Below are positions 28,433-41,300 of a DNA stretch of 64,000 nt, in pieces. The first letter of the stretch is position 1. Each line of letters opens with the position of its first letter. The translations under genes were made by a program, and so were the position numbers. Origin of the DNA: Budvicia diplopodorum (lineage in GTDB: Bacteria > Pseudomonadota > Gammaproteobacteria > Enterobacterales > Enterobacteriaceae); the NCBI RefSeq assembly GCF_009800925.1, contig NZ_WOYF01000002.1, positions 186,001 through 250,000 of the forward strand, written 5' to 3'. The notes under the pieces were generated by a model. That model had not been told where the DNA came from and ran no database searches. It saw only the letters and a list, made by a program, of their open reading frames with translations.

Positions 28433-29248
28433 TTACTTAAATCCCTTTTCCCGCTTAATCAAATCATACGCACCCTGAATCTGCTGTGCTTTCTGCTTGG
28501 CAATTTCCATCATCTCTTTGGGTAAGCCTTTAGCCACCAGCTTATCAGGATGATGCTCAGTCATCAGCTTGCGATAGGCACGCTTAATGGTCGTGGCATC
28601 ATCGCTGCTCTTTACGCCTAAAACGTTACAGGCATCACCCAGCGTCGGCCCTGAATCTGGACGATATCCGCCCTGCTGCCCTTGCCATCCGCCGGATTGA
28701 CCAAACTGACGCCCGCCTTCAATCATGCGAAGTAACTGTTCCAACTGTGCCCGAGAGATACCCAGTTCGTCACCGATCACATACAGCACCTGACGTTCAT
28801 TCGGGTGCAACACTCCGTCGGCAAATGCCGCCTGAAGCTGAATTTCCAGAAACATGCGAATAAGATCAGAGCGGCCAAAACAGATGGCTTTGAGCTCTTT
28901 TAGCTTTTCGCGCAGGGGGAAGCCGCTTTGCTTACCCTCGCGAAACGCTTGCTGGGCATCATTACGGCGCGTACCGTGGATTTGCATGCGATCCATAATC
29001 ATCGAGGCATTCTGAATATCAACCTCAGTGACCCGGCCCTTAGATTTGGTTAAATGCCCCATAACCTGAAAGGTTGCGCGGAAAAACAGATCCTGTCTGG
29101 CCTGCTGATTGGAAAAAAAACCGCTTTGGCGAGGCGTTCTTACTTTGTCGACCATATGACCCGCAATCAACCCCAGAACCACAGCCCAGAAGCCACCGCC
29201 GGATATAAGCGCTAAAATAACGCCCAGAATTTTTCCCCAATACTGCAT
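28433..29248 (-). CDS. djlA: Membrane-anchored DnaK co-chaperone DjlA
   Basis: Type III J-domain protein. From ATG 29248 ([14 protein letters not shown]) it has 271 residues, as in E. coli; an in-frame ATG at 29281 would add 11 residues outside the family pattern, and GAGGGTG precedes the chosen start. Order: one N-terminal membrane segment with Gly-rich dimerisation motif ([18 protein letters not shown]), a TerB-like helical middle domain ([10 protein letters not shown] to EDELGIS-like region), a Gly/Gln linker, and a C-terminal J domain with [10 protein letters not shown] carrying the HPD triad. It diverges from lptD. Confidence 0.95.
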   Translation of the reverse strand: MQYWGKILGVILALISGGGFWAVVLGLIAGHMVDKVRTPRQSGFFSNQQARQDLFFRATFQVMGHLTKSKGRVTEVDIQNASMIMDRMQIHGTRRNDAQQAFREGKQSGFPLREKLKELKAICFGRSDLIRMFLEIQLQAAFADGVLHPNERQVLYVIGDELGISRAQLEQLLRMIEGGRQFGQSGGWQGQQGGYRPDSGPTLGDACNVLGVKSSDDATTIKRAYRKLMTEHHPDKLVAKGLPKEMMEIAKQKAQQIQGAYDLIKREKGFK

Positions 29249-29423
29249 ATCACCCTCAATTGACAATGCCGTCAGCGGCAAATTGCATTATCATACCTGC
29301 CAACGATTGAACCACCTAACGGTGATGATAAGATTTAACGCTGGTGTAACAGGGATGAGTACGATAATCTCATCAAGTTTGCCTCTGCATGGCCGCAACT
29401 GACGGAATACTCGAAATAACCGT

Positions 29424-31796
29424 ATGAAAAAACGTTATCCCACACTGCTTGCCTCCACGATTTGGATGGCGCTTTATAGCCAGAATGCTCTGGCTTCGTT
29501 AGCTGAACAATGTAAGTTCGGAATACCGGTGTATGAACGTCCGTTAGTAGCCGGAGACCCTAACTCATTACCCGTCGATATCCAATCTGACGGCAGCGAA
29601 GTTAACTACCCTGCCAGTGCCGTATTTAGCGGTAACGTCATTATTGAACAAGGTAATCGCCTGCTGGTCGCCGATCGGGCTGAAGTGAATCAAGAGCCGC
29701 TCGAAGGTCAAGAACAGCCTATCCGTACCGTTACCGCCACGGGTAACGTTAAGTATGATGACAATATGATCAAACTTAGCGGGCCAAAGGCTTGGGCAAA
29801 CCTGAATACCAAAGATACCGACGTTTATCAGGGTAATTACCAAATGGTTGGCCGCCAAGGCCGGGGTGATGCCGACAAGATGAAGCTGCGTGAAGATAAC
29901 CGCTATGCAATTCTTGATAACGGTACCTTTACCTCCTGCCTGCCCGGCGACAGCAGCTGGAGCATCGTTGGTAGCGAAATTATTCATGATAATGAAGAAG
30001 AGCTGGCTGAAATCTGGAACGCCCGCTTTAAAATCGGTCCGGTACCGGTTTTTTATAGCCCCTATTTACAAATACCGACCGGCAATAAGCGCCGTTCCGG
30101 TTTCTTAATGCCAACCGGTAAATACGGTAATAACAGCGGATTAGAATTCTCCCTGCCTTACTACTGGAATATTGCGCCTAACTTTGATGCCACCCTGACG
30201 CCGCACTATATTGAAAACCGGGGAATGCTGTACGAAAACGAGTTCCGTTATTTACTGAGTCCGGGTAGCGGTATTATGGAACTCGACTGGCTAAAAGGGG
30301 ATAGCCAGTATAAAGACGACATGGCGAAGTCAGGCAAAACCGTTGATGATACTGACCGCTGGCTATTTTACTGGAATCATAACGGGGTAATGAACCAGTT
30401 TTGGCGGTTTAACGTCGACTATACCAAGCTTAGCGATAGCCGATACCTCAGCGATCTTGATAGCAAATATGGATCCAGCACTGACGGCTATGCGACCCAG
30501 AAATACAGCGTAGGCTATGCCAATCAAAACTGGGATGCCACCATTGCGATGAAACAGTTTCAGGTATTTAACGATGTGGGCAATGCCAATGCCTATCGTG
30601 CAGAACCTCAAATTGATATGAATAACTACCAGTACAACATTGGCGGTTTTGATCTGCATACCTATGCTCAGCTAGCCAAGTTCTCCAGCGAGAATCCCAA
30701 TAACCCAACGGCTACCCGAGCACATCTAGAACCAACGATAAATTACCCAATGGCTAACCGTTGGGGAAGCATTGATAGTGAAGTTAAGCTAATGGCTACC
30801 CACTACCAGCAAGACTTTAGCAATAACTTTTATCGATACTACGGCGCAAACGCACCGGAGCTTAAAGACTCGGTAAACCGCGTATTACCACAGTATAAAA
30901 TTGCCGGAAAAGTGGTTTTTGACCGTCCAATGGACACATGGCAGGATTACACTCAAACGTTGGAGCCTAAGGTTCAATACCTCTACGTACCTTATAAAGA
31001 TCAGAGCGATATTTACGTCTATGATTCTACCCTGCTGCAAACCGACTATACCGGCCTGTTCCGCGACCGGAGCTACGGTGGTTTAGACCGTATTGCCTCA
31101 GCTAATCAGGTTACTACCGGTTTAACCACGCGGGTTTATGACGATCGTCAGGATGAACGTTTCAACGCATCAATCGGTCAGATTTACTTTTTTGAGGACT
31201 CTCGCACCGGCGATGACACCAGCAAGTATGATGAAAATAAAAGTAGCGGTAGCGTAGTTTGGGCTGGCGACAGCTTTTGGAAAATCGATCCTAACTTTGC
31301 CCTGCGCGGCGGCCTTCAATACGATACGCGGTTAAATAACTTTGCCGTCGGTAACGCCGTAGCCGAATACCGTAAAGACAGCGAGCGAGTAATTCAGCTA
31401 AGCTATCGCTATGCCAGTAAAGAATACGTTTCGGCAATGACAACCAATATCTCAAATGGCTATACTGCCTATAACCAAGATATTTCGCAGGTTGGCGGCA
31501 TCGCCACGTGGCCAATTACTGACCGATGGTCGGCCGTCGGATCTTATTACTACGATACGAAACTAAAACAGTCTGCCGATAGTCTAATCGGTTTCCAATA
31601 CAACACATGCTGTTGGGCAATAGGCGTTGGTTATGAAAGAAAGATTATCGGCTGGAACAATACCGGTAACTTCCAAAGCGATTATGACAACAAAGTGTCA
31701 TTGAATTTTGAGCTTCGTGGCTTAAGCAATAACTATAGCTTGGGCGGAAGCAAAATGATGCGTACGGGTATTCTGCCATATCAGCGAGCTTTCTAA
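29424..31796 (+). CDS. lptD: LPS-assembly outer-membrane protein LptD
   Basis: Inserts lipopolysaccharide into the outer leaflet with LptE. 790 residues; signal peptide ending ALA-S. The N-terminal LptA-like jellyroll ([28 protein letters not shown]) is followed by a 26-strand barrel. The four disulfide cysteines are present: Cys31 (EQCKFG), one in FTSCLPGD, and the adjacent pair in NTCCWAIG. First gene of the conserved lptD-surA-pdxA-rsmA-apaG-apaH run. I saw no clear sigma-E promoter in the 175-base divergent gap with djlA. Confidence 0.97.
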   Translation: MKKRYPTLLASTIWMALYSQNALASLAEQCKFGIPVYERPLVAGDPNSLPVDIQSDGSEVNYPASAVFSGNVIIEQGNRLLVADRAEVNQEPLEGQEQPIRTVTATGNVKYDDNMIKLSGPKAWANLNTKDTDVYQGNYQMVGRQGRGDADKMKLREDNRYAILDNGTFTSCLPGDSSWSIVGSEIIHDNEEELAEIWNARFKIGPVPVFYSPYLQIPTGNKRRSGFLMPTGKYGNNSGLEFSLPYYWNIAPNFDATLTPHYIENRGMLYENEFRYLLSPGSGIMELDWLKGDSQYKDDMAKSGKTVDDTDRWLFYWNHNGVMNQFWRFNVDYTKLSDSRYLSDLDSKYGSSTDGYATQKYSVGYANQNWDATIAMKQFQVFNDVGNANAYRAEPQIDMNNYQYNIGGFDLHTYAQLAKFSSENPNNPTATRAHLEPTINYPMANRWGSIDSEVKLMATHYQQDFSNNFYRYYGANAPELKDSVNRVLPQYKIAGKVVFDRPMDTWQDYTQTLEPKVQYLYVPYKDQSDIYVYDSTLLQTDYTGLFRDRSYGGLDRIASANQVTTGLTTRVYDDRQDERFNASIGQIYFFEDSRTGDDTSKYDENKSSGSVVWAGDSFWKIDPNFALRGGLQYDTRLNNFAVGNAVAEYRKDSERVIQLSYRYASKEYVSAMTTNISNGYTAYNQDISQVGGIATWPITDRWSAVGSYYYDTKLKQSADSLIGFQYNTCCWAIGVGYERKIIGWNNTGNFQSDYDNKVSLNFELRGLSNNYSLGGSKMMRTGILPYQRAF

Positions 31797-31865
31797 CGCT
31801 AACGAATAGCTAAACTCACGTTAGTACGATTTTAATATTTAACCGCTCAGAGGCGGATGGATTAT

Positions 31866-33221
31866 ATGAAAAAAGTAATGAAGAACTGGAAATCGTTTGC
31901 CGCAAATTTGGCGCTATGTACCGCAATCACTTCAATGTCACTGGCTTCACACACCGCATTAGCTGCCCCACAAGGGCAGCACGTAGACAGCGTTGCCGCC
32001 GTTGTTAATAACGGAGTGGTACTCGAAAGCGATGTGATTAACATGATGGCTTCGGTTAAAAGTAATGCCAAACGCGCCGGACAACAGTTGCCCGATGATG
32101 AAACGCTGCGCAAGCAAATTACTGAACGCCTGATCATGGACAGCATCATCACCCAGTTAGCAACCAGCTCGGGAATCAAAATTGACGATGCCAAGCTCAA
32201 TAGCGGTATCGCTGATATTGCCCGCCAAAACAACATGACGCCCGATCAGCTGCGCAGCCGTCTGGCCGCTGACGGCATGAACTACAACAGCTATAGAGAG
32301 CAAATCCGTAAAGAGATGCTGATGGCTGAAGTCAGAAACAACGAAGTTCGTCGTCGGGTTTCAGTGCTGCCACAAGAAGTGGATGCAATGGCCAACCAAA
32401 TTGCTAAACAAATTGGCCGCGGCGCTGAGCTAAACCTAAGCCATATTCTGATCCCTGTACCAGAAACGGCATCGCAACAGCAGGTTGAGAAAGCCCAGGC
32501 GTTAGCAAAAAGTATTATGGAACAAATTAATGCCGGAGCCGACTTTGGCAAGATGGCCGCAACCTATTCAGCTGACCCTCAGGCGCTAAGAGGAGGCCAA
32601 ATGGGTTGGGGCAAAATGGAAGAGCTACCGGCTATTTTTGCCAGCCAGCTACAAACCTCGACAAAAGGCAGCATCGTTGGCCCAATCCGCTCAGGGGTTG
32701 GCTTCCATATTTTAAAAATCAATGATATCCGCGGTGAACAAAAATCCATTTCCGTTATGGAAGTTCATGCGCGCCATATCCTGTTACGCCCTTCAGTTGT
32801 GATGACTGACGAACAGGCAGAAGCCAAAATGGCTTCAATCGCAGCGGACATTCGCAGCGGCAAGGCCGACTTTAAAGAGATGGCTCGTCAATATTCTGAA
32901 GATCCGGGCTCTGCGCAGCAGGGTGGCGATCTAGGGTGGGCATCGCCTGAAAGTTACGATCCGGCATTCCGCGACGCGTTAATGCGCCTGCAAAAGAATG
33001 AGCTTAGCGCACCGATTCACTCGTCTTTCGGCTGGCACTTAATTCAGCTGTTAGATACCCGTCAGGTAGACAAAACCGACGTGACGCAAAAAGACCGGGC
33101 CTATCGGATGCTGTTTAACCGTAAATTTGCCGAAGAAGTTCAGAGCTGGATGCAGGAACAACGCGCCAGCGCTTACGTCAAAATTATGAACGGCAGTACC
33201 AGTAATAACGATGGCAAATAA
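31866..33221 (+). CDS. surA: Periplasmic chaperone and peptidyl-prolyl isomerase SurA
   Basis: Chaperone for outer-membrane proteins such as LptD. It has a signal peptide ([13 protein letters not shown] to LAAPQ), an N-terminal chaperone region ([15 protein letters not shown]), and two parvulin domains ([12 protein letters not shown] to [11 protein letters not shown] and [11 protein letters not shown] to [11 protein letters not shown]). The C-terminal helix is [11 protein letters not shown]. The start is uncertain: ATGs at 31857, 31866 and 31878 are in frame. I prefer 31866 because GGATGG lies five bases upstream. The end overlaps the pdxA start by 11 bases. Confidence 0.95.
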   Translation: MKKVMKNWKSFAANLALCTAITSMSLASHTALAAPQGQHVDSVAAVVNNGVVLESDVINMMASVKSNAKRAGQQLPDDETLRKQITERLIMDSIITQLATSSGIKIDDAKLNSGIADIARQNNMTPDQLRSRLAADGMNYNSYREQIRKEMLMAEVRNNEVRRRVSVLPQEVDAMANQIAKQIGRGAELNLSHILIPVPETASQQQVEKAQALAKSIMEQINAGADFGKMAATYSADPQALRGGQMGWGKMEELPAIFASQLQTSTKGSIVGPIRSGVGFHILKINDIRGEQKSISVMEVHARHILLRPSVVMTDEQAEAKMASIAADIRSGKADFKEMARQYSEDPGSAQQGGDLGWASPESYDPAFRDALMRLQKNELSAPIHSSFGWHLIQLLDTRQVDKTDVTQKDRAYRMLFNRKFAEEVQSWMQEQRASAYVKIMNGSTSNNDGK

Positions 33222-34206
33222 ATATCAACGCGTGGTTATCACGCCCGGTGAACCCGCTGGCATTGGGCCGGACTTAACGGTCCGGCTAGCTCAGCAAGAT
33301 TGGCCGGTCGAGTTAGTTGTTTGTGCTGACCCCGCCTTGCTACAACAAAGAGCAGCCCTTCTCGGGCTGTCTTTGCAATTGCGTGACTACGATCCGCTTA
33401 AAGCCCCTCAGCCTCAGGTCAAAGGAACGTTAACCGTTGTTCCGATAGAGCTAAACGCTCAGGCAATTGCCGGTGAATTAAACGCTGACAATGGCAGTTA
33501 CGTCGTCAATACGCTAGCCCGAGCCTGTGATGGCTGTCTGAGCGGTGAATTTGCCTCTTTAATTACCGGCCCGGTGCATAAAGGTATCATTAACGATGCC
33601 GGTTTTGCGTTTACCGGCCACACTGAGTTCTTTGCCGAACGCAGTCATTGCCAGCGGGTTGTTATGATGCTGGCAACCCCAGAACTGCGGGTCGCTTTAG
33701 CCACTACGCACCTAGCGTTATCTCAGGTATCGGCGGCTATCACGCCACAAAGCCTGACTGAAACAATCGTGATTTTGCATCATGATTTACAAACCAAGTT
33801 TAGCATCCCGCAGCCGCAAATCTACGTATGCGGGCTTAACCCTCATGCAGGAGAAGGCGGCCATATGGGCCACGAGGAGATAGATACCATTATCCCCACG
33901 TTAGAGAAGCTACGCCAGCAGGGAATAAACCTTATCGGCCCGCTCCCTGCCGACACCCTTTTCCAGCCAAAATATTTACAACACGCTGATGCCGTATTAG
34001 CGATGTATCATGACCAAGGACTACCCGTATTGAAATATCAGGGCTTTGGCCGCGCGGTGAATATAACGCTGGGCCTGCCTTTTATTCGTACTTCCGTAGA
34101 CCATGGAACGGCACTAGACCTTGCCGCTACCGGAAAGGCCGACGTCGGCAGCTTTACGGTGGCTCTTAATCTCGCTATTAAAATGATAAATAATCGTAAT
34201 GAATAA
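33211..34206 (+). CDS. pdxA: 4-hydroxythreonine-4-phosphate dehydrogenase
   Basis: NAD-dependent enzyme of the DXP-dependent pyridoxal phosphate pathway, 331 residues. Family blocks: [12 protein letters not shown] near the start, [24 protein letters not shown] with a metal-ligand His, [29 protein letters not shown] with a further metal His, and [16 protein letters not shown]. Overlaps surA by 11 bases and rsmA by 8, so translation is probably coupled. Confidence 0.97.
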   Translation: MANKYQRVVITPGEPAGIGPDLTVRLAQQDWPVELVVCADPALLQQRAALLGLSLQLRDYDPLKAPQPQVKGTLTVVPIELNAQAIAGELNADNGSYVVNTLARACDGCLSGEFASLITGPVHKGIINDAGFAFTGHTEFFAERSHCQRVVMMLATPELRVALATTHLALSQVSAAITPQSLTETIVILHHDLQTKFSIPQPQIYVCGLNPHAGEGGHMGHEEIDTIIPTLEKLRQQGINLIGPLPADTLFQPKYLQHADAVLAMYHDQGLPVLKYQGFGRAVNITLGLPFIRTSVDHGTALDLAATGKADVGSFTVALNLAIKMINNRNE

Positions 34207-35029
34207 TCGTGTCCATCAAGGCCATTTCGCCCGAAAACGTTTCGGGCAGAACTTTTTAAGCGATCAATATGTGATCGATAGTATCGTCTCGGCTATTCAC
34301 CCAATGCCGGGGCAGGAAATGCTAGAAATAGGCCCCGGATTAGGCGCACTAACCGAGCCCGTTGCCGCCCGCCTTGAGCGCATGACCGTTATCGAACTGG
34401 ATCGCGATTTAGCCGCCCGCTTGGCGGTTCATCCTAAGCTAGGCAGTAAGCTAACTATTTTTCAGCAAGATGCCATGACCTTCGATTTTGCCGCTCTGGC
34501 AAAAGAGAGAGGTCAGTCACTGCGCGTGTTTGGTAACTTGCCTTACAATATTTCAACGCCTCTGATGTTTCATCTTTTCAGCTATACTAATGCCATAAGC
34601 GATATGCATTTTATGCTGCAGAAAGAGGTGGTTAACCGTTTAGTTGCTGGCCCTAATAGTAAAGCCTATGGCCGGTTAAGCGTAATGGCGCAATATTACT
34701 GTCACATTATTCCGGTACTCGAAGTGCCGCCAACGGCATTCCGCCCTGCGCCAAAAGTTGACTCTGCGGTTGTCCGCTTAATACCACACGCCACTATTCC
34801 TTATCCGGTGAGCGATATGCGGATATTAAGCCGACTAACCACTGAAGCGTTTAATCAGCGGAGGAAAACTATCCGTAACAGCCTCGGCCATTTGTTCAAA
34901 CCTGAACAGCTGACCGAGTTAGGCTTAGATTTAACCATGCGGGCAGAAAATATCTCCGTTGAGCAATATTGCAAACTGGCAAACTGGCTTTGTGCCAATA
35001 ATGCCTCGCAAAAGGCTGAACAGGAGTAA
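34199..35029 (+). CDS. rsmA: 16S rRNA dimethyladenosine transferase (A1518/A1519)
   Basis: KsgA, which dimethylates two adenosines of the 3' hairpin of 16S rRNA late in 30S assembly. 276 residues. SAM-binding motifs: [33 protein letters not shown], and catalytic [12 protein letters not shown]; then [12 protein letters not shown] and [12 protein letters not shown] in the rRNA-contact region. It begins inside the end of pdxA and is followed by apaG four bases after its stop. Confidence 0.97.
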   Translation: MNNRVHQGHFARKRFGQNFLSDQYVIDSIVSAIHPMPGQEMLEIGPGLGALTEPVAARLERMTVIELDRDLAARLAVHPKLGSKLTIFQQDAMTFDFAALAKERGQSLRVFGNLPYNISTPLMFHLFSYTNAISDMHFMLQKEVVNRLVAGPNSKAYGRLSVMAQYYCHIIPVLEVPPTAFRPAPKVDSAVVRLIPHATIPYPVSDMRILSRLTTEAFNQRRKTIRNSLGHLFKPEQLTELGLDLTMRAENISVEQYCKLANWLCANNASQKAEQE

Positions 35030-35033
35030 TACC

Positions 35034-35411
35034 ATGATCGATCAACCCCGGGTTCTTATTCAGGCACAGAGTTTTTACGTAGAAACACAGTCTATGCCGG
35101 ACGAAGAGCGTTTTGTTTTTGCTTATACCATGACATTACGTAATCTGGGGCGGACTCAGGTCCAGCTATTAGGCCGTTACTGGTTAATCACCAATGCTAA
35201 CGGCAAGCAGACTGAAGTTCAGGGCGAAGGCGTGGTCGGAGAACAACCGATCATTATCGCTGGCGGCGAATATCAGTATACCAGCGGCGCCGTTCTGGAA
35301 ACCCCGCTGGGCACAATGGAAGGCCATTACAAAATGGTCGATCAGCATGGCCAACCGTTTCAAATCATCATTCCGGTATTCCGTCTGGCGATCCCATCGC
35401 TGATTCACTAA
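35034..35411 (+). CDS. apaG: ApaG domain protein
   Basis: Small beta-sandwich (DUF525/ApaG) protein. From ATG 35034 ([17 protein letters not shown]) it has 125 residues, exactly the family length; a longer frame from 34959 inside rsmA is rejected. The signature [40 protein letters not shown] and [11 protein letters not shown] is intact. A GGAG ribosome site precedes the start. Its biochemical role is not firmly established. Normally co-transcribed with apaH, which here is separated by a palindromic repeat. Confidence 0.96.
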   Translation: MIDQPRVLIQAQSFYVETQSMPDEERFVFAYTMTLRNLGRTQVQLLGRYWLITNANGKQTEVQGEGVVGEQPIIIAGGEYQYTSGAVLETPLGTMEGHYKMVDQHGQPFQIIIPVFRLAIPSLIH

Positions 35412-35413
35412 TC

Positions 35414-35479
35414 TATCCTCTAAATAATTCGAATTGAAGGAAGATGGTTGCGCACCCACGGTTCGAAGTATAGTGAGTA
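35414..35479. repeat. Degenerate copy of an enterobacterial palindromic intergenic repeat
   Basis: Contains AAATAATTCGAATTGAAGGAAG, GCGCACC and TTCGAAGTATAGTGAGT in the same order as the full copy at 44177-44301, with the middle deleted and several substitutions. It fills the apaG-apaH gap. Confidence 0.6.
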
Positions 35480-35503
35480 ATAATAAAAGGCTAGCTCCTG
35501 CTT

Positions 35504-36337
35504 ATGGCAACACTTTTAGTAGGTGACGTTCACGGTTGTTTTAACGAACTACAGGCACTCTTAGCTCAGGCAGATTTTAATCCTCAACGCGATACCCTCT
35601 GGTTAACCGGCGATCTAGTGGCCCGCGGGCCCGATTCCCTGAAAGTTCTGCGCTACGTTCGCTCACTGGGCAATGCCGTGCGCTTAACGCTGGGTAATCA
35701 CGACCTCCACCTGCTGGCAATCTTTGCCGGTATCAGTCGCAATAAGCCAAAAGATAACCTGACGCCGTTGCTGGAAGCCCCTGACTGCGATGAGCTGATT
35801 AACTGGTTACGTCGCCAGCCGGTATTACAAATTGACGAAGAGAAAGCGTTAATCATGGCCCATGCAGGCATCAGCCCACAGTGGGATATCGACACGGTTA
35901 AACGCTGTGCCCGAGAGATCGAAGCGATTCTCTCCAGCGATATCTATCCGCTGTTTCTTGATTCAATGTATGGCGACCTGCCCAACTGCTGGAACGACCA
36001 ACTGTCTGGCCTTTCGCGCCTGCGCTATGCCACCAATGCCTTTACCCGAATGCGTTTTTGTTACCCGAACGGCTGCTTAGATATGATCTGCAAAGACGTA
36101 CCGAAAAAAGCGCCTGCGCCATTGAAACCCTGGTTTGAGATATCCACCCCGGTCACCGAAAAATACTCTATTGCTTTTGGCCACTGGGCAGCCCTTGAAG
36201 GGAACGGCGCGCCGGACGGAATCTATGCGCTGGATACCGGATGCTGTTGGGGCGGAAAATTAACCATGCTGAGATGGGACGATAAGCAGTACTTTCAACA
36301 GGAATTCTTAGGTCAGGAAGTTCAAATTGGCTCTTAA
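35504..36337 (+). CDS. apaH: Bis(5'-nucleosyl)-tetraphosphatase, symmetrical
   Basis: Hydrolyses Ap4A to two ADP and can remove Np4 caps from RNA. 277 residues. Metallophosphatase motifs: [44 protein letters not shown] and IAFGHWAAL. Last gene of the lptD-to-apaH run. The ribosome site is not obvious: AAAAGG lies 14 bases upstream of the ATG. The inserted repeat before it may alter its coupling to apaG. Confidence 0.97.
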   Translation: MATLLVGDVHGCFNELQALLAQADFNPQRDTLWLTGDLVARGPDSLKVLRYVRSLGNAVRLTLGNHDLHLLAIFAGISRNKPKDNLTPLLEAPDCDELINWLRRQPVLQIDEEKALIMAHAGISPQWDIDTVKRCAREIEAILSSDIYPLFLDSMYGDLPNCWNDQLSGLSRLRYATNAFTRMRFCYPNGCLDMICKDVPKKAPAPLKPWFEISTPVTEKYSIAFGHWAALEGNGAPDGIYALDTGCCWGGKLTMLRWDDKQYFQQEFLGQEVQIGS

Positions 36338-36372
36338 TGTGGCTAACGGTAGTTCATATCCACAGAGCCAGG

Positions 36373-36402
36373 TTTAAGCCCCGCAACGCTTCGGGGCTTA
36401 AA
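36373..36402. terminator. Bidirectional hairpin terminator between apaH and folA
   Basis: Perfect 11-base stem TTTAAGCCCCG / CGGGGCTTAAA with an 8-base loop, between convergent apaH (stop 36337) and folA (stop 36408). The A/T ends give short T-runs on both strands. Confidence 0.7.
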
Positions 36403-36407
36403 GCCTA

Positions 36408-36890
36408 TCAACTGCGCTCCAACACCTCAAAGCGATAGCCATACGGGTTGTTCTCATCAGCCTGATGCCGTTCTTCATAAGTTTGAGCCCAAGAGTACTG
36501 CTGATAGTCAGGAAAGTAGGTATCCCCTTCCAAATTCGCTTCAATGTGGGTGAGATAGAGCCGGTTTGCCTGCGCCAGCGCCTGTTCGTACACCCGTCCA
36601 CCGCCAACGATCATCACTTCATCAACCACACCGGCGGCCAATATTGCCTGCTCTAACGTGCTTACCCAGGTTACCCTATCGTCTGACTGCGGGTAGCGGC
36701 TAATCACGATGTTTAATCGCCCCGGTAGCGGGCGGCCTATGGACTCGTAGGTATTACGCCCCATAATGATCGGCTTAGCCAGCGTATTTCGTTTAAACCA
36801 CGCGAGGTCGGCGGGTAAGTGCCAGGGCATGGCATTATCTGCACCAATAACCCGATTGTTAGCCATTGCGGCAATTAAACTAATAACCAT
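36408..36890 (-). CDS. folA: Dihydrofolate reductase
   Basis: NADPH-dependent reduction of dihydrofolate; target of trimethoprim. 160 residues, normal for the chromosomal enzyme. Conserved blocks: [29 protein letters not shown] with the catalytic Asp27-equivalent, [59 protein letters not shown]. Convergent with apaH and downstream of yjjPB. Confidence 0.97.
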   Translation of the reverse strand: MVISLIAAMANNRVIGADNAMPWHLPADLAWFKRNTLAKPIIMGRNTYESIGRPLPGRLNIVISRYPQSDDRVTWVSTLEQAILAAGVVDEVMIVGGGRVYEQALAQANRLYLTHIEANLEGDTYFPDYQQYSWAQTYEERHQADENNPYGYRFEVLERS

Positions 36891-36942
36891 AAAAATGTCC
36901 TGAATTCTGTTGTCCTGTCAGCTTTATAAATGCTGCTCATAT

Positions 36943-37407
36943 TTATACGCTCGGCCGGCGTCGGTATAGCCACAGCGCAGGTAGAGAAAGCCCGATAGAT
37001 AACGCACCGACGATAAACGACGCCCGCAAAAAGTTAGTGATCATGGTTTCAAACAGCTGAGAGCTATAGCCCAGATGAGAAATTTCCACCATCGCAATCA
37101 TTGCCTTATAGGCATAAACCCCCGGAAACATCGGAATGACCGCCGCCACGGTGAACACCTTCGGGTGGGCCAGAAAACGCCTTGACCAGTAAATACCAAT
37201 ACTGCCGATTAGAATTGAAGCCAGAAAAGTACCCCATTCAATCAGCATGCCATAGTGCATCAACAGGGTTTTTGTACCATAACCGATTGCGCCCAACAGC
37301 GCACAGTACTTCAATGCTTTCACCGGAACGTTAAACACTAGCGCAAAGCCAACCGCCGGTATGGCGGCCAATACCATTCCCTGAATCAGCGTTAAAAGTA
37401 AATTCAT
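36943..37407 (-). CDS. yjjB: ThrE-type exporter, small subunit YjjB
   Basis: 154-residue inner-membrane protein with about four to five hydrophobic segments, matching the ThrE_2/DUF3815 half of two-part exporters ([52 protein letters not shown]). It overlaps yjjP by four bases. In E. coli YjjP and YjjB are reported to act together in succinate export; the cargo here is unproven. Confidence 0.93.
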   Translation of the reverse strand: MNLLLTLIQGMVLAAIPAVGFALVFNVPVKALKYCALLGAIGYGTKTLLMHYGMLIEWGTFLASILIGSIGIYWSRRFLAHPKVFTVAAVIPMFPGVYAYKAMIAMVEISHLGYSSQLFETMITNFLRASFIVGALSIGLSLPALWLYRRRPSV

Positions 37408-38183
37408 AACCAGCTCCTGAATCCCCAGACTGACATAGCAACAACCACGCCAATGCAGGTGGAAAGCGTAAGCAAACTGGCCATCGCCCAGCGGGCAATG
37501 CCGGTATTGATATGTCCTTTAAACATATCGGCAACGGAATTAATCAGCGGAAAGCCGGGAACCAGCAGCAATACGCTAGATGCCATCGCAACCGATGCCG
37601 TTGGCATATCGATCCATCGCACCAGCCAGCCCGCAACGGTAGTCGCCACGAAAGCGGTACAAAAAAAGTTGATCAACGGGTTCATCTGAACCGACGTCAA
37701 TAGCTGACGAGCGTACATGGCAATAGAGCTGGCTACAAACGTGATCGATACGGCATCCCAGCTGCCGCCAGCCAGCTTACAAAAGCTGGCACAGGATAGC
37801 CCAACCATTAACACCATCAGCCAACGTGGATAGCGCAGCGGTTTAATATTATCCAAACGCTTCTGAACATCATCAATATCCAATAGCCGGTGTTCGGTCA
37901 AAATGACAATGCGCTGAACTTCAGTGACCATATGCATATTTATGCCGCGATCGATGTTTTTCCGAGTCGAGGTCATGCAGAAACCTTGATAAATAGTACT
38001 GAGCACCACGGCATTCGCTGAGATCGAACTTTCAACGTTATCAATGCCTAACGCTTTGCCGAGGCGATAAGATAGCTGTTCAACCAGCATACTTTCGGCC
38101 CCATGCTGGAGTAATAGTAAAGCGCATTGAATACACAAACGGGTAATTTCCCGCTGGCGTAGCTGAACTTTATCAGATTCCAC
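37404..38183 (-). CDS. yjjP: ThrE-type exporter, large subunit YjjP
   Basis: 259 residues: a soluble N-terminal region ([56 protein letters not shown]) then about five membrane segments with [21 protein letters not shown] near the end. This is the ThrE/DUF1212 half of the YjjPB exporter. In E. coli the pair lies near dnaT-dnaC; here it lies between carB and folA, so the location is rearranged. Confidence 0.94.
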   Translation of the reverse strand: MESDKVQLRQREITRLCIQCALLLLQHGAESMLVEQLSYRLGKALGIDNVESSISANAVVLSTIYQGFCMTSTRKNIDRGINMHMVTEVQRIVILTEHRLLDIDDVQKRLDNIKPLRYPRWLMVLMVGLSCASFCKLAGGSWDAVSITFVASSIAMYARQLLTSVQMNPLINFFCTAFVATTVAGWLVRWIDMPTASVAMASSVLLLVPGFPLINSVADMFKGHINTGIARWAMASLLTLSTCIGVVVAMSVWGFRSWL

Positions 38184-38330
38184 TTTATATTTACCTGAAT
38201 AATAAAGAGAAAGGATATAAACGGAAGCCCGTTTGCCGTTTTAGCGCACGTTAGAATAGCACCGATGGCTAAACCGCTCCAACCGTTCAAATGCGCTTAA
38301 CCATATTGATGTATAAATCTTAGGTAGTAA

Positions 38331-38367
38331 TAATAAAACCCGCCAATATCTGACTATCAGCGGGTTT
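38331..38367 (-). terminator. Terminator of carAB
   Basis: Minus strand: AAACCCGC, 16-base loop, GCGGGTTT followed by TATTATTA, 22 bases after the carB stop. The 8-base GC-rich stem with a T-rich tail is typical. Confidence 0.75.
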
Positions 38368-38389
38368 ACGCTCAGTAATTACCGAGTGG

Positions 38390-41300
38390 CTATTTCAATA
38401 ACCGGTGCATTTCTTGTACCGAAATGACTTTCTCCGTCGGGTCAGCATTCATTGCCATCGTGGTAGCAAAACCACCGTTCAGCGTGGTGTCATAGTGAAC
38501 CTTATACTGAAGCGCACTACGGCGAATCAGTTTGGAATCCTCTATTGCCTGACGCCCTTCTGTGGTATTCACGATGTAATTATACTCACCGTTCTTAATC
38601 CGGTCCTGAATGTGCGGGCGGCCTTCGTGCACCTTATTAACCAAGCGTGGATTAATACCGGCCTCACCCAGTACCACCGCGGTACCGTGGGTAGCATCCA
38701 GTTCGAAGCCCTGTTTCAGCAATTTAGCCGCTAGGTCTACCACCTTAGATTTGTCCCCTTCCCGCACCGACAGTAACGCTCTGCCTTTTGGCATTTTGTT
38801 CGGGCTACTGCCCAACATAGCTTTGGCAAACGCTTCGGCAAAGCTGCGCCCGACGCCCATCACTTCACCGGTAGAGCGCATTTCTGGCCCAAGAATCGGG
38901 TCGACACCCGGGAACTTGTTGAACGGCAGCACCACTTCTTTAACCGAGTAATAAGGCGGGATAACCTCTTTGGTTACGCCCTGCTCAAGCAATGACTTAC
39001 CCGCCATAACCCGGGCCGCGACTTTCGCCAAAGGAACGCCGGTAGCCTTAGAGACAAAGGGCACGGTACGGGCGGCGCGCGGGTTAACTTCAATCAGGTA
39101 AACATCATTATCTTTCACCGCAAACTGCACGTTCATCAGGCCGCGAACGCACAGTTCAAACGCCAGCTTCTCAACCTGTCTGCGCATCTCGTCTTGAATT
39201 TCTTGGCTCAGCGTATAGGCAGGCAGTGAACAGGCTGAATCACCGGAATGAACCCCGGCCTGCTCGATATGCTCCATAATGCCGCCAATCAGCACGCGTT
39301 CACCGTCACAGATGGCATCAACGTCTACTTCAATCGCATCATCTAAGAAGTGGTCCAGCAGCACCGGCGCATCGTTCGATACGCTGAAAGCGCTATGGAA
39401 GTAACGGCGCAGGTCGGTTTCATCGTAAACAATTTCCATTGCCCGCCCGCCCAGTACGTATGACGGGCGAACCACCAGCGGATAACCAATGCCCACCGCC
39501 TTTTCCACCGCCATTTCGATAGTGGTAACCGTGGCGTTAGCCGGCTGTTTTAATCCTAAGCGATGAACCGCTTGCTGGAAGCGTTCACGGTCTTCAGCGC
39601 GGTCAATGGCGTCCGGCGAAGTACCGATAATCGGCACGCCAGCGGCTTCTAAAGCTCGGGCCAGCTTTAACGGAGTCTGGCCGCCGTACTGAACGATAAC
39701 GCCGGTAGGCTGCTCAATACGTACGATTTCCAACACGTCTTCTAGCGTTACCGGCTCGAAATACAGGCGGTCTGAAGTATCATAATCGGTAGAAACCGTT
39801 TCTGGATTACAGTTGACCATGATGGTTTCGTAACCGTCTTCACGCAGTGCCAGCGAAGCGTGTACGCAGCAGTAATCAAACTCAATACCCTGACCGATGC
39901 GGTTCGGGCCTCCGCCGAGTACCATAATCTTTGGCCGATCGTTGGTCGGGTTAGCTTCGCACTCGTCTTCATAGGTAGAGTACATGTAGGCCGTATCGGT
40001 AGAAAACTCGGCCGCACAGGTATCAACCCGCTTATACACCGGGTACAGCTCATATTTGTGGCGAAGCTTACGAACTTCAGCTTCTGAAAAGCCAACCAGC
40101 TTGGCCAAACGCGCATCGGCAAAGCCTTTACGCTTTAAGGTACGCATAAAGCTCGCATCAAGGCCGGTAAAGCCGCGTTCGGCAACCTGTTCTTCTAACC
40201 GCACTAACTCTTCAATTTGAACCAAGAACCAGCGGTCAACGTTAGTCAGGTTAAACACGCCGTCAACCGACATACCGGCGCGAAACGCATCGGCGATATA
40301 CCAAATCCGGTCGCAGCCAGCCTCTTTCAGCTCGCGACGGATGCGGGTTAGCGCATCGGGGTCATCTAAATTCACTTTAGGATCTAAGCCATTTACACCA
40401 ACTTCAAGGCCACGCAGCGCTTTTTGTAACGACTCCTGCTGAGTACGACCGATGGCCATGACTTCGCCCACCGACTTCATTTGCGTAGTCAGGCGGTCGT
40501 TGGCACCGGCAAATTTTTCGAAGTTAAAGCGAGGTATTTTGGTGACCACGTAGTCGATAGAGGGTTCGAAGGAGGCCGGCGTTTTACCACCGGTAATATC
40601 ATTCATCAGTTCATCAAGCGTGTAGCCAACCGCCAGCTTAGCGGCAATTTTAGCAATCGGAAAACCGGTCGCTTTAGAAGCCAAAGCCGAAGAGCGCGAC
40701 ACCCGCGGGTTCATTTCAATCACAATCAGGCGACCATTTTTCGGATTAACCGCAAACTGAACGTTTGAACCGCCGGTTTCAACGCCGATTTCGCGCAGCA
40801 CCGCCATCGAGGCGTTACGCATGATTTGATACTCTTTATCGGTCAGCGTTTGAGCCGGAGCCACGGTAATTGAGTCGCCGGTGTGAATACCCATGGCGTC
40901 GAAGTTTTCAATCGAGCAGACGATAATGCAGTTATCATTTTTATCCCGCACCACTTCCATTTCATACTCTTTCCAGCCAATCAGCGACTCATCAATCAGT
41001 AGCTCTTTGGTAGGAGAAAGGTCTAGGCCACGTTCACAAATCTCTTCAAACTCTTCACGATTATAGGCTATACCGCCGCCGGTTCCCCCCATGGTAAACG
41101 ACGGGCGAATAATGCAGGGAAAGCCAACGTCAGCCGCAACCGCATGGGCTTCTTCCATATTATGAGCGATGCCCGAACGGGCCGTATCAAGGCCAATTTT
41201 CTTCATGGCGATGTCAAACCGGCGGCGATCTTCAGCCTTATCGATAGCATCGGCCGTGGCTCCAATCATGGTTACGCCAAACTCGGCCAACACGCCTTGG

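Noticed and set aside
34959-35033. 25-residue N-terminal extension of ApaG
   Set aside because: It lies inside rsmA and is absent from the 125-residue family; ATG 35034 has its own GGAG site.
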